From Afipia sp. (GTDB taxonomy: Bacteria; Pseudomonadota; Alphaproteobacteria; Rhizobiales; Xanthobacteraceae): 64,000 nt of DNA. The notes below the pieces were generated by a model. The model did not search any database. It was not told the DNA's origin and was given only the letters and a program-made list of their open reading frames with translations. Position numbers and translations under genes: made by a program. The stretch spans positions 124,001 through 188,000 of the forward strand of contig JACQDM010000005.1 in the NCBI GenBank assembly GCA_016201045.1. The letters run 5' to 3'. How positions within the stretch are numbered: the stretch's first letter is position 1; each line of letters starts with the position of its first letter. Below, piece after piece: positions 18,991 to 27,669 of the stretch.

Positions 18991-19809
18991 TCAATCCCAT
19001 TCTGGGGCAAAGCCGAAATTCGTAATGCGCCCCTGCCGCGTGCCCATCGCAAAAATCTCATCCATTTCGGCGTCGGTGAGGTTGAAGTCGAACACGGCCA
19101 TATTTTCGGACAGTCGCTCGACTTTGGATGTTCGCGGGATGGCAACGACATTCTGCTGGATGAGCCAGCGCAGACAAACTTGCGCGGCGGACTTTCCATA
19201 GCGCCCGCCGATCCGGTTCAACGCTTCGGCATTTTTCACGCGACCCTTTGCGACCGGACTGTAAGCCACAAGAGCCAACCCGAACGATTTGCACGCGGTC
19301 AGAACTTTCGTCTGATCAAGATAGGGATGATATTCCACCTGATTGCAGACGAGCGGTGCCGGGCAGCTAGCGGCCGCTTCTTCGATCAACGCGACCGTGA
19401 AATTCGACACCCCGATATGCCGCGCAAGCCCCATCTCCTTGGCCTGCACCAGCGCGCCCAGCGTCTCCTGCAACGGCACCTGCGGATTGGGCCAATGCAG
19501 CAGCAAGAGATCGACCTCCGTCATGCGAAGGCGCGCAAGGCTTTCTTTTGCGGAGCGAAGGAGATCGTTCGGCGCGAAATGCGTAGTCCAGACCTTTGTC
19601 GTGACAAATACGTCGTCACGCTTAAGGCCAGACGCCTTTACGCCCTCGCCCACTTCGCGTTCGTTGTCGTAAATCTGCGCAGTATCGATATGGCGATAAC
19701 CAAGCCGCAGCGCCTGCTCCACAATGCGTGCGCAGGCCCGCCCGCGCAATTCCCAAGTACCGAGGCCAATCGCCGGAATCGAGGCTCCATTCGCTTCAAC
19801 GGATTGCAT
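18991..19809 (-). CDS. aldo/keto reductase
   Basis: A 272-residue NAD(P)H-dependent carbonyl reductase. The catalytic tetrad is present: Asp42 and Tyr47 (HIDTAQIYDNE), Lys72 (TKVW) and His105 (LLLHWPNP), with the C-terminal IPRTSKVERLSEN cofactor loop. It resembles 2,5-diketogluconate or methylglyoxal reductases of the AKR5 type. The ATG at 19809 follows a GAGGG; longer frames upstream add no conserved sequence. It may be read together with the HTH gene 93 bp upstream and the ydcF-like gene downstream. Confidence 0.92.
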   Translation of the reverse strand: MQSVEANGASIPAIGLGTWELRGRACARIVEQALRLGYRHIDTAQIYDNEREVGEGVKASGLKRDDVFVTTKVWTTHFAPNDLLRSAKESLARLRMTEVDLLLLHWPNPQVPLQETLGALVQAKEMGLARHIGVSNFTVALIEEAAASCPAPLVCNQVEYHPYLDQTKVLTACKSFGLALVAYSPVAKGRVKNAEALNRIGGRYGKSAAQVCLRWLIQQNVVAIPRTSKVERLSENMAVFDFNLTDAEMDEIFAMGTRQGRITNFGFAPEWD

Positions 19810-19902
19810 GGCAGCCCTCAGAACAACTCTTAATTTAGGGAAGTGAGCGTGCGCAAACACTACGCGCAAACGCAAAGCCGCACAGCTTAAATCCGGATTT
19901 GT

Positions 19903-20199
19903 CTAGCTTTCGGAGGAAAGCGCCGCAAAAACCGTTTCCGGCGAATGCGCGATAACGGCGAGCAGCGCGCGAGCCGGTCCGCGTGGCGAGCGCTTACCCT
20001 GTTCCCAATTCCGGATTGTTTCCAAGGGAACACCGAGGCGCGCGGCGAACTGCGCTTGAGTCAATTTCGCGCGTAGTCGCAATTCGCGGACAACCGGCGT
20101 GGGCGTCAAGTTCCCGGCAAGATCTGGAGCCAACGGCGCTTCACGTCCGTTGCGCAGTTCGACAATTCGCCCGTCCGCCTTTAGCCGCAGCCGCTGCAT
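19903..20199 (-). CDS. XRE-type helix-turn-helix regulator
   Basis: A 98-residue protein with a C-terminal HTH: LRLRAKLTQAQFAARLGVPLE, then TIRNWEQGKRSPRGPARALL. This pattern matches antitoxin-like regulators of the HigA/NadS class, but no toxin gene is next to it, so a stand-alone regulator is more likely. The ATG at 20199 has GGGGA 5 nt upstream. Its position directly upstream of the aldo/keto reductase suggests local control. Confidence 0.82.
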   Translation of the reverse strand: MQRLRLKADGRIVELRNGREAPLAPDLAGNLTPTPVVRELRLRAKLTQAQFAARLGVPLETIRNWEQGKRSPRGPARALLAVIAHSPETVFAALSSES

Positions 20200-20314
20200 G
20201 TGATCCCCACGAAAACAGCAGGGTCGGCTCAATATGGTTAATGAAAGGTTAACGACAGAATACCGTCCGGAAATGCAGGGAAATCCGGACGGTTCATTGC
20301 TGCTAGATGCTGAA

Positions 20315-20866
20315 CTATTGCATGCGGGCGTAGGAATCACGCCACGAATTCCGACGACCGCCGCCATGGGCGAATCGTAGTCCCATTTCGCGGCCGCCGG
20401 TGTCATCGTAGGAGATGTGAATGTGCTGCATGCGCCCGGCATCGGTCGAATAGCCGCCCTGCCAACCCTGAAGCTGAGCGTAGATGCAACCATATGGTCC
20501 GCGAACGTCGACCGCCTTGCCTTGCGCGTGCAGCGACATGACGCGCGTGCCAGCGATGCGCGTATGCCTCACCGTCGAAATCGCTTGCGTGCCGGGGCAT
20601 GCAGCTTCGATCGATGCGAGCTTCGACTGTAACGGACCAACCAAACCTGCGGCTGACATTTGTGGCGGAGCGAATGTAGAAACACTCTCGGTCGTAGGCG
20701 ATTGGAATTTCAACGGTCGTCGTGTTTGGCGTTGTCCGCCGATACTGGCGCCAATGCAGGGCATAGTGACATTGCATTCCGGTGAGATGACAGAAACGCG
20801 CGTGCGTGCGTCGGCGAGCGATGGCAATGCGCAAAGCGCCGCCACCGCGGTCAGTGTTCGAAACAA
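20315..20866 (-). CDS. M15-type peptidase-like secreted protein
   Basis: A 183-residue exported protein with zinc ligands of the M15 (VanY/YcbK-like) fold: SLHAQGKAVDVRG (His113, Asp120) and MQHIHISY (His150). M15 enzymes cut peptidoglycan cross-links or stem peptides. The signal peptide (MFRTLTAVAALCALPSLADA) begins at a TTG at 20866 with GGAG 8 nt upstream. An ATG at 20992 would add an untypical 42 residues, so the TTG start is preferred but not certain. Confidence 0.75.
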   Translation of the reverse strand: MFRTLTAVAALCALPSLADARTRVSVISPECNVTMPCIGASIGGQRQTRRPLKFQSPTTESVSTFAPPQMSAAGLVGPLQSKLASIEAACPGTQAISTVRHTRIAGTRVMSLHAQGKAVDVRGPYGCIYAQLQGWQGGYSTDAGRMQHIHISYDDTGGREMGLRFAHGGGRRNSWRDSYARMQ

Positions 20867-21072
20867 GAGAGTAGCTCCAAGGAAGAAGGATCCGACTAGC
20901 GGCGAAGGCCGTGCATTCGCGTCTGGATCGGTGTGTGAAAGGCAACTGAGAACAGAATCATCAGCGGCCGCGAATGCGGACCTTTCATCCAAGCGAGCAG
21001 GCGATTATGGGGCGATGGGGTGACGAAATGTGCGGAGGAGATGGCACCAGCGTGATCGAGGTGCCATCCGGC

Positions 21073-22740
21073 CTAGTTCTTGGCCTGCTCTACGGGGCCA
21101 CCGACTCCCTTGGCAGCACCCGGCAAAGCAGGAGCGGCGACATACAAGAAGCCGCCGCGCGTCTCGTCATAGTACGCCGGATTCTGAACGTGATTTACCG
21201 ACTCGGCGAGCCTCGTCACTTCCTGCTTCACATATGGCATGATGTTGGTGAGCGGCGCATCGCGATACAGTTCTGATGACATCACGCGCGTGAACACGGA
21301 ATTCGGCGACTTGTCATCGGGCCCGAGCGAGTCGAGCGCCGATTGGCCCATGCCGGCGCTATAGATCGAGAATACGCCCTGGATGTGGCTGCCTGTCGTT
21401 AGCCCCTGGTCGACACCCAGCGCGCGAGTCATGCCGGGGCGGCGGAATGGATTTTCACGACACGCATCGAGGACGATGACCGCAACATCGACTTTGCGCT
21501 TCTGCAGTTCCCCGATGATTTCGGTCTCCGCGATCGACATCGTCCGCGTCAAGCCCTCTTGATTGGGTTCGGGAATTCGGATGTCCGTCGGCAACAAATA
21601 ATTTCCGCCGTCGAACGACAGGCCGTGACCGGCGTAAAATACGACGGCCATGTCGCCCGTTTTGACCTGTTGCAGGAATTCATAAATCTTCAGGCTCATT
21701 CCGGTACGGTCGAGATTTTCACCGCGCGTGACCTTGAAGCCGACCTGCTGAAGCACGTTGCCCATTGTCCGCGAGTCGCTGACCGCTTTCGCTAATTGCC
21801 TGTCCGCTGGCAAGTTTGGATAGGCGTTGTTGCCCAACACAAGCGCCACGCGATTTCCACCGAAAGACGGCCGCAGCATTTCGCGCGTCTTCAGGATTTC
21901 GGACATTCGCTTGGTGAGATCTTCGTTCTGCTTGCGCAATTCATCAAGTTGCCGCGCAACGTCGTCGGCCTGCTGCGACTTTGCGATGGCTGCCGCAGCA
22001 ATCTCGCCAGCGCGGCGATTGATGTCCTGCTGCTGTCTTGCAAGATCTTGAGCCGCCTTGTCGATCTCAGCGCGGCGCGCGTCGAATTTCTGGTCGGCAA
22101 TCTGGTCTTGCGTCGCTGAGAGACCACTAGGCGATTGGCGGACAACGAGATCGGAAGGAGATGCTGGCGCGGGCGCCGCAGTTTGCGGATGAACTGCGAC
22201 TTCGACACGGCTCGGAAAAAGATCCGCCGATCCGATAATCGATCGCACCATCGCTGCGCGATCCTGCTGCATCGTCGGCGGATAGAAAATTGAAAACGCA
22301 CGGACTTCGCCGTTGTTTACTTCCGCTTCCATGTGGAACAGCGTGTCCTCGTCGGAGCGCTTGCCGAATTCACGCCCCTCGAGAACAAATTTGGTCTTGT
22401 CGATGAATTTCTTGGTCAGCGCGCGGTTCTTGACCGCTATCAGTTTGCTGTAGCGGCTCTCCAGCGTCTCGGTGTTCCCGAGATTGAGGGTATCGACGCT
22501 GATCTGCCGGTCAGGCGTGTCCCACGTCCGCCCGTAGCGCGAGAGCTTCGGCGCAGCGAACAGGGTGACGGGAATGCGAACCTTGACCCCTGTTGCAGTG
22601 TCCGTGAACTCGTCGCCGCTCAGCGCCATCGAGACGCCGATCGTCCGGGTAACGGGCTGCGCCGCGTTACCGATGGCGATTGGCACGATCGCAGCAGCGA
22701 TCAAGCCAATAATCAAAAATAGAAAAAACCGGCCCCGCAT
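21073..22740 (-). CDS. caspase-like (peptidase C14) protease with coiled coil
   Basis: A 555-residue protein exported or anchored by an N-terminal hydrophobic segment (about 4-25). Residues 30-180 form an unassigned domain, about 215-295 a coiled coil rich in Ala, Gln, Lys and Asp, and about 305-545 a caspase-like domain with the catalytic dyad His372 (VVFYAGHG) and Cys427 (VLDACRENPF). Orthocaspases of this sort cleave after basic or acidic residues; the target is unknown. It diverges from two polysaccharide deacetylase genes, behind which lies a second caspase-domain protein. Start at 22740 was chosen over one 30 bp upstream because of the signal segment. Confidence 0.87.
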   Translation of the reverse strand: MRGRFFLFLIIGLIAAAIVPIAIGNAAQPVTRTIGVSMALSGDEFTDTATGVKVRIPVTLFAAPKLSRYGRTWDTPDRQISVDTLNLGNTETLESRYSKLIAVKNRALTKKFIDKTKFVLEGREFGKRSDEDTLFHMEAEVNNGEVRAFSIFYPPTMQQDRAAMVRSIIGSADLFPSRVEVAVHPQTAAPAPASPSDLVVRQSPSGLSATQDQIADQKFDARRAEIDKAAQDLARQQQDINRRAGEIAAAAIAKSQQADDVARQLDELRKQNEDLTKRMSEILKTREMLRPSFGGNRVALVLGNNAYPNLPADRQLAKAVSDSRTMGNVLQQVGFKVTRGENLDRTGMSLKIYEFLQQVKTGDMAVVFYAGHGLSFDGGNYLLPTDIRIPEPNQEGLTRTMSIAETEIIGELQKRKVDVAVIVLDACRENPFRRPGMTRALGVDQGLTTGSHIQGVFSIYSAGMGQSALDSLGPDDKSPNSVFTRVMSSELYRDAPLTNIMPYVKQEVTRLAESVNHVQNPAYYDETRGGFLYVAAPALPGAAKGVGGPVEQAKN

Positions 22741-22923
22741 CGGCAGCCCCAAAACGCACCGAAATATCACCGGAGCGTATAAACCGAAAAATTGGCGGTC
22801 AATGTCCCATCGCGTGGGATTTGGCCTACGCCAATTTGATCGAAATGAGTGTGCTAAGTCAGCTACACTCAGACGGGGCCAGTTAACCCGATAGCCTTCA
22901 ACTCCCTAGCCTGCCTGACCGTG

Positions 22924-24021
22924 ATGTTAGAATTCAAGCATGTGCCCAATGGATTTGCTGCAGTTGCGATATTCGTTCTCGCGCTGGCCCCTAGTCATCC
23001 CGTTCGAGCTGACGACATCGCTGCGACCAACACGACCGCCGGCCCGGTGTGCTGGTCGGCGGACCAACTGCGGTTCAGGGAGGGCGAGCAACAGGTTCAC
23101 AAGCGGACCGCGGCCTCGATCATGGATCCTCCCCGGCCTTCCGGCGCACCGTTCACGCCAATCACCCAGCGCGGGGTTATCCGCCGAGTCAATCTTCCGC
23201 CGGGCAAAAAACTGATCGCGTTGACTTTCGATCTTTGTGAGACGCCCGATGAAGTCGCCGGCTATCAGGGCGACGTTGTCGACACGCTGCGACAGAACAA
23301 TGTCCGCGCGACGTTCTTTTCAGGTGGGAAATGGATGCTGAGTCACGAGGAACGTGCCGCGCAACTCTTGGCCGATCCGCTATTCCAAGTGGAAAACCAT
23401 ACTTGGGAGCACCGTAATCTTCGCCTTCTGTCCGGTCAGGAGTTGAGCGACGAAATCGACAACGCCACCCTCGCCTATGGCACAGTTCGCAGCCGGCTCA
23501 TCGAAAGGAAATGCGCCGCTTCTGACAACAGCGATATTGCGCAGCGCACGGGCTCGCGACCGAAGCTGTTTCGCTTTCCGTTCGGCGCGTGCAATCCGGA
23601 ATCGCTCGACGTCGTCGCACAGCAAGGAATGATCGCGGTGCAGTGGGACGTCTCGTCCGGAGATCCGGCGCGCGGTGAGACATCTCCGCACATGACGCGA
23701 GATGTTCTGGAAAACGCGCGTCCTGGATCGATCGTCCTGTTTCACGCCAACGGACGCGGCTACAACACGCCCGCCGCACTCCCTTCGATCATCGAGGGTC
23801 TGAGAAAACAGGGCTATCAGTTCGTCACGGTCGATGAACTGATCAAGGCGGGCGAGCCGGTCTACGCGTCCTCTTGCTACGACAACAAACCCGGCGATAC
23901 CGATCACTACGACAAGCTGGCACGAAGCCTCGATAGCCAGTACAAGGCGTTCCGCGCCTCGATGGTGAAAGCCAAAATTGCGACTCCCGACGACAATAGG
24001 ACATCGAAAGCCAAACCGTAG
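22924..24021 (+). CDS. polysaccharide deacetylase family protein 1
   Basis: A 365-residue secreted protein with a signal peptide (about 1-30) and a NodB-homology domain. The first motif reads LTFDLCETPDE instead of the usual TFDDGP, a variant known in a subfamily with Glu after Cys; the metal-binding motif is VENHTWEHRN, and later come FRFPFGACNPE and IVLFHANGRG. These enzymes remove acetyl groups from peptidoglycan or exopolysaccharide. A GTG lies directly before the chosen ATG. It ends 9 bp before the second deacetylase gene, so the two form an operon. Confidence 0.88.
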   Translation: MLEFKHVPNGFAAVAIFVLALAPSHPVRADDIAATNTTAGPVCWSADQLRFREGEQQVHKRTAASIMDPPRPSGAPFTPITQRGVIRRVNLPPGKKLIALTFDLCETPDEVAGYQGDVVDTLRQNNVRATFFSGGKWMLSHEERAAQLLADPLFQVENHTWEHRNLRLLSGQELSDEIDNATLAYGTVRSRLIERKCAASDNSDIAQRTGSRPKLFRFPFGACNPESLDVVAQQGMIAVQWDVSSGDPARGETSPHMTRDVLENARPGSIVLFHANGRGYNTPAALPSIIEGLRKQGYQFVTVDELIKAGEPVYASSCYDNKPGDTDHYDKLARSLDSQYKAFRASMVKAKIATPDDNRTSKAKP

Positions 24022-24030
24022 CCGAGTGTC

Positions 24031-25116
24031 ATGCGACTGATATTTGTTTCCGCTGTAATGCTCCTCTCACTTGCGAGCGGGGTTGCGTCGGCCTCCACCG
24101 ATTGCCCCGGCAATCCCGGAGCGTTGGGCACGTCGCGCACCATTGCGGTCGATCCGGTCGAGCACACACGCCTCGGCACGATGCAATATCCAGAGACGTT
24201 GCCGCTTCGCGATCACGAAGTGGTGCTGACGTTCGACGACGGGCCGTTGCCGGCGCACACGAACGCGATCCTCGACATTCTTGCCGCGCAATGCGTGAAG
24301 GCGACCTTCTTCATGGTCGGTCGCATGGCAAAGGAGTCGCCCGAAGCCGTTCGCCGCGTGTTCAGCGAAGGTCACAGCATCGGCACTCACAGCGAAAACC
24401 ACCCATTCCATTTTGGAGAAATGCCGCCTGAGCGCATCAGGTCGGAAATCGACGACGGCATCGCTCACGTCACCGAAGCACTCGGCGATCCCGCACATCT
24501 GGCCCCCTTCTTCCGAATTCCCGGATTGCGGCGCTCGGATGAAGTCGAAAGCTATCTCGCCGGCCGCGGCATCATGGTGTGGAGCGCGGATTTTCTTGCC
24601 GATGACTGGCGGCATATTTCCTCGACGCAGGTCGTGCGGCTAGCGCTCTCGCGGCTCGAAGCGAAAGGAAAAGGAATTTTCCTTCTGCACGACATTCAGG
24701 AACGGACGGTGGTGGCGCTGCCTGTCATTCTTCGCGAACTGAAAGCGCGCGGCTATCGCATTGTTCACGTCGTACCCGCCACTGCAACCGAACCGAAAAC
24801 CGCGACCGACCCGCAGCAATGGTTCTTCAACACGCCGCCTGAGCAGACGCCCATGGCAAAGCTTTCGGTTCAAAGCATATGGCTTGCCCGCGCCGCTCCG
24901 ATCACCCCGTCATCTGAAATCGTCTTGCGAAATCAGACCCAGGAATCGTTCAGCATCGATGCCCCCGACGAAGGCCAGCAGGGCCCTTTGTCAAAAAGCG
25001 CGACAAACCACACAAGGCTGCCGGGAAGCTGGCCCATTGCCGCTGAAGGCTTCAATTCCGTCTCTCCTCTAGAGGCCAAACTGATCGCGGAGCCGGACCT
25101 GCGCTCATTTCGCTAA
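24031..25116 (+). CDS. polysaccharide deacetylase family protein 2
   Basis: A 361-residue secreted enzyme with a signal peptide (about 1-22) and a canonical NodB domain: LTFDDGPLPAHT, the metal-binding GTHSENHP, FFRIPGLRRSDEVE and GIFLLHDIQE. After about residue 250 there is a 110-residue Pro/Gln/Ser-rich extension of unknown role. It is translated right after the first deacetylase gene and lies 95 bp before the caspase-Bug fusion gene, pointing to a common envelope function. Confidence 0.92.
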   Translation: MRLIFVSAVMLLSLASGVASASTDCPGNPGALGTSRTIAVDPVEHTRLGTMQYPETLPLRDHEVVLTFDDGPLPAHTNAILDILAAQCVKATFFMVGRMAKESPEAVRRVFSEGHSIGTHSENHPFHFGEMPPERIRSEIDDGIAHVTEALGDPAHLAPFFRIPGLRRSDEVESYLAGRGIMVWSADFLADDWRHISSTQVVRLALSRLEAKGKGIFLLHDIQERTVVALPVILRELKARGYRIVHVVPATATEPKTATDPQQWFFNTPPEQTPMAKLSVQSIWLARAAPITPSSEIVLRNQTQESFSIDAPDEGQQGPLSKSATNHTRLPGSWPIAAEGFNSVSPLEAKLIAEPDLRSFR

Positions 25117-25211
25117 AGCCGCAAATAGCGACGCCGCAGCGCACCGCGGCATCTTGAGTTGCGCATGTCTGTCGCTAAACTCTGCGTCGTTTTCACGAAC
25201 AGCTATTTGCC

Positions 25212-27140
25212 GTGACGATGACGTTGACCATCAGATCCGTACTGCTTGGCCTGACTATCCTGCTTGTTGGCCAGATGCCGGCGCTTGCGGACAAGCGAGT
25301 CGCGCTGGTCATTGGAAATTCCGCCTATCAAAACGTGACGCGTCTCGACAATCCACGAAACGACGCGAAGCTGATGGCGGAAACGCTGAAAAGCGTCGGG
25401 TTCGATCTCGTCGGCGGCGGCGCGCAACTCGATCTGGACAAGCCGCACCTCGATCAGGCGGTGCAGGGCTTCGGCGACAAACTGCAGGGTGCCGACGTCG
25501 CGCTTTTTTACTACGCAGGCCACGGCCTTCAGGTTCGCGGCTCGAACTATCTCGTTCCGATCAATGCCAATCCGACCAAGGAAGCCGATCTTGATTTTCA
25601 GATGCTCGATGCGAGCGTCGTGCTTCGCCAGATGGAAGGTGCAGGCGCAAAGCTGAACCTCGTCATTCTCGACGCTTGCCGCAATAATCCTTTCGGCGGC
25701 CGGGGCTTACGCGCGACCGAAGGCGGCCTCGCGCAGATGCGCGCGCCGGAAGGCACTTTAATTTCCTATGCAACCCAGCCCGGTAACGTGGCGCAGGACG
25801 GCGCGGACGGAAACAGCCCCTACACAAAAGCGCTCTCGCAAACGATCAAGCGGCCGGGCCTCGATATTTTCCGAACCTTCAACGAAGTCGGTCTCGCCGT
25901 CATCAAGTCGACCGGCAGCGCGCAGCAGCCATGGACCTCCACTTCGCCGATCAACGGTGATTTCTATTTCACCCCGGGGGCGGCGCAGCAGAACACGGCG
26001 ACGACATTGCAGTCGTCTTCCCAGAACGATGCTGCGCAAGCGTGGGCCGCCGTTCAGGGCACGACCAGCGTCGCTGTTCTTGAGGATTTCGCGCGCCGGT
26101 ATTCGGACAGCATTTACGGAACGATTGCGCGCGCCAAGCTGGACGATCTGAAGAAAAGCCAGGTGGCAGTCGCAACGCCGGTACCGGCGAAGCCTGAGGT
26201 GCTGTTGAAGGAAACGCCGACGCCTTCGAGTATCGACTTTCCCGCCCGTCCGGTCAGAATCATAGTGCCATACGCCGCAGGCGGCAGTTCCGATATCGTT
26301 GCCCGCATCTATGCGGCGAAGATGTCGGAGAAGCTCGGTCAACCCTTCATCATCGAAAACAGGGCAGGTGCAGGTGGCGCTATTGGCGCACAAGCCGTCG
26401 CCCGCGCACCGGCCGACGGTTATCAGCTGCTGCTCGGCACGACCCAGACTCAAAGCATCTACAATTCCCTCACGAAAAGCCCGGCGTTCGATTCCCTCAC
26501 CGATTTTGCGCCCGTCGCCGTGATCGGATCCTCACCAGCGGTCGTGGTTGTTCCTTCTTCGCAGAATGGCGACCTGAGGGCGCTCGTTGCCAACGCGAAA
26601 GCCAATCCAGGCAAGTTGACTTACGCCTCTTCCGGCGCGGGAACCTTTTCCAACCTTGCAGCAGAACTCTTCAAGCTGAAGGGCGGTAGCCTTGACATTC
26701 TTCACGTCCCGTATCGCGGAACGGCTCCTGCCATGACCGACTTGTTGGCGGGCCGAATCGACATGCTGATCGATGTGCCCGGATTTGTGTTGTCTGCTTA
26801 CAGCGCGGGACAAGTCAAAATCCTCGGCGTCGCATCGTCGAAACGATCGTCGTCGTTTCCCAATGTGCCGACCATCGACGAAGCCCTTGGCACGTCCGGC
26901 ATAGAGGCCAGTTCGTGGTACGTCATCGAGGCACCCGCTTCGACGCCGCCCGCAATCATCAACAAGCTGAACGCAGCCACGCGTGCAGTGATGGCGGATT
27001 CAGGCCTGCAGACTCAGCTTAAGGGAATCGGAACGGAGGCCGTGACGGATTCGACCCCTGCTTCAGCGCGAGCATTGATCGCGAAGGACCGCACCCAGTA
27101 CAAGGCGGTTGCGGACGCTGCTGGAATCCGGATCGACTAG
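25212..27140 (+). CDS. caspase-like protease fused to Bug/TctC solute-binding domain
   Basis: One uninterrupted 642-residue frame contains two unrelated domains. After a signal peptide (about 1-26) comes a caspase domain (28-255) starting RVALVIGNSAYQNV with the dyad His104 (YYAGHG) and Cys156 (VILDACRNNPF). A short helical linker follows (275-315). Residues 342-642 form a complete Bug/TctC extracytoplasmic receptor: FPARPVRIIVPYAAGGSSDI, ENRAGAGGAIGA, then VPYRGTAPAMTDLLAGRID. Bug proteins bind small carboxylates for TTT transporters, but no tctA or tctB is near. The second domain has no signal of its own. A possible ATG start lies 6 bp inside the GTG used here. The fusion suggests ligand-controlled proteolysis, which is inference. 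Confidence 0.88.
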   Translation: MTMTLTIRSVLLGLTILLVGQMPALADKRVALVIGNSAYQNVTRLDNPRNDAKLMAETLKSVGFDLVGGGAQLDLDKPHLDQAVQGFGDKLQGADVALFYYAGHGLQVRGSNYLVPINANPTKEADLDFQMLDASVVLRQMEGAGAKLNLVILDACRNNPFGGRGLRATEGGLAQMRAPEGTLISYATQPGNVAQDGADGNSPYTKALSQTIKRPGLDIFRTFNEVGLAVIKSTGSAQQPWTSTSPINGDFYFTPGAAQQNTATTLQSSSQNDAAQAWAAVQGTTSVAVLEDFARRYSDSIYGTIARAKLDDLKKSQVAVATPVPAKPEVLLKETPTPSSIDFPARPVRIIVPYAAGGSSDIVARIYAAKMSEKLGQPFIIENRAGAGGAIGAQAVARAPADGYQLLLGTTQTQSIYNSLTKSPAFDSLTDFAPVAVIGSSPAVVVVPSSQNGDLRALVANAKANPGKLTYASSGAGTFSNLAAELFKLKGGSLDILHVPYRGTAPAMTDLLAGRIDMLIDVPGFVLSAYSAGQVKILGVASSKRSSSFPNVPTIDEALGTSGIEASSWYVIEAPASTPPAIINKLNAATRAVMADSGLQTQLKGIGTEAVTDSTPASARALIAKDRTQYKAVADAAGIRID

Positions 27141-27176
27141 CGGCATCGCGATTCAAGAAATACAGATTTTGCGATC

Positions 27177-27261
27177 TGGTGCGCTCGGAGGGACTCGAAC
27201 CCCCACGATTTTACTCACTGCCACCTCAAGGCAGCGCGTCTACCAATTCCGCCACGAGCGC
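27177..27261 (-). tRNA. tRNA-Leu (anticodon GAG)
   Basis: An 85-nt class II tRNA on the minus strand. The acceptor GCGCTCG pairs with CGAGCGC, the CCA end is encoded (27179-27177), the anticodon stem CTGCC/GGCAG encloses TTGAGGT with anticodon GAG, a variable arm is present and the T arm is GGGGGTTCGAGTCCCTC. It reads CUC and CUU codons. Confidence 0.96.
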
Positions 27262-27265
27262 TGAA

Positions 27266-27292
27266 AAATCAGGCCCGGATTCGCTCCGGGCC
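27266..27292 (-). terminator. terminator of the FliN-like gene
   Basis: A perfect 8-bp stem GGCCCGGA/TCCGGGCC (27272-27279 with 27285-27292) is followed on the minus strand by a T run. It sits between the FliN-like gene and tRNA-Leu, so the tRNA probably has its own promoter or is processed from readthrough. Confidence 0.75.
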
Positions 27293-27368
27293 GGATCGGT
27301 GGCGCCGATTTAACAAATCGGGGATGGAGGGACAAGGGCCACGCCCTGGCCTCCTGAAAGGCCAAAAA

Positions 27369-27626
27369 CTACCGATGATCCGGCGTTTTAGGCAGCATCT
27401 GCTTGACTTCGACTGCGATACGGTTGCGGTTCACGACCACCACACCGCTCGCAACCGGCAGGTTGTTGGCCAGCACCTTGACCTCGTCCTGCTCGGTCGC
27501 GTCCAGTTCGATGATCGCGCCGCGGCTAAGGCGCATGACCTGGTGGACAGGCATGGATGTGGTCCCGAGGACCACCATGAGATCGACGGATACGTTATCG
27601 AGGGTTGGCACTTTGGCTCCGTACAC
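27369..27626 (-). CDS. FliN/SpoA-domain flagellar switch-like protein
   Basis: An 85-residue protein that is little more than a SpoA (FliN C-terminal) domain: SVDLMVVLGTTSMPVHQVMRL, SRGAIIELDATEQDEVKVLANN, then ASGVVVVNRNRIAVEVKQML. FliN forms the C-ring of the flagellar motor. It starts at GTG 27626; a stop codon lies shortly upstream, so no longer form is possible. It is alone, away from any flagellar operon in this window, and shorter than usual FliN proteins; it may be an extra copy. Confidence 0.88.
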   Translation of the reverse strand: MYGAKVPTLDNVSVDLMVVLGTTSMPVHQVMRLSRGAIIELDATEQDEVKVLANNLPVASGVVVVNRNRIAVEVKQMLPKTPDHR

Positions 27627-27669
27627 ACAGATATTGGCGGTCCCACCACACCACGATTATGGTTAGCCA

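Noticed and set aside
19903-20199. Antitoxin of a toxin-antitoxin pair
   Set aside because: The HTH resembles HigA/NadS-type antitoxins, but no toxin-sized gene lies next to it on either side.
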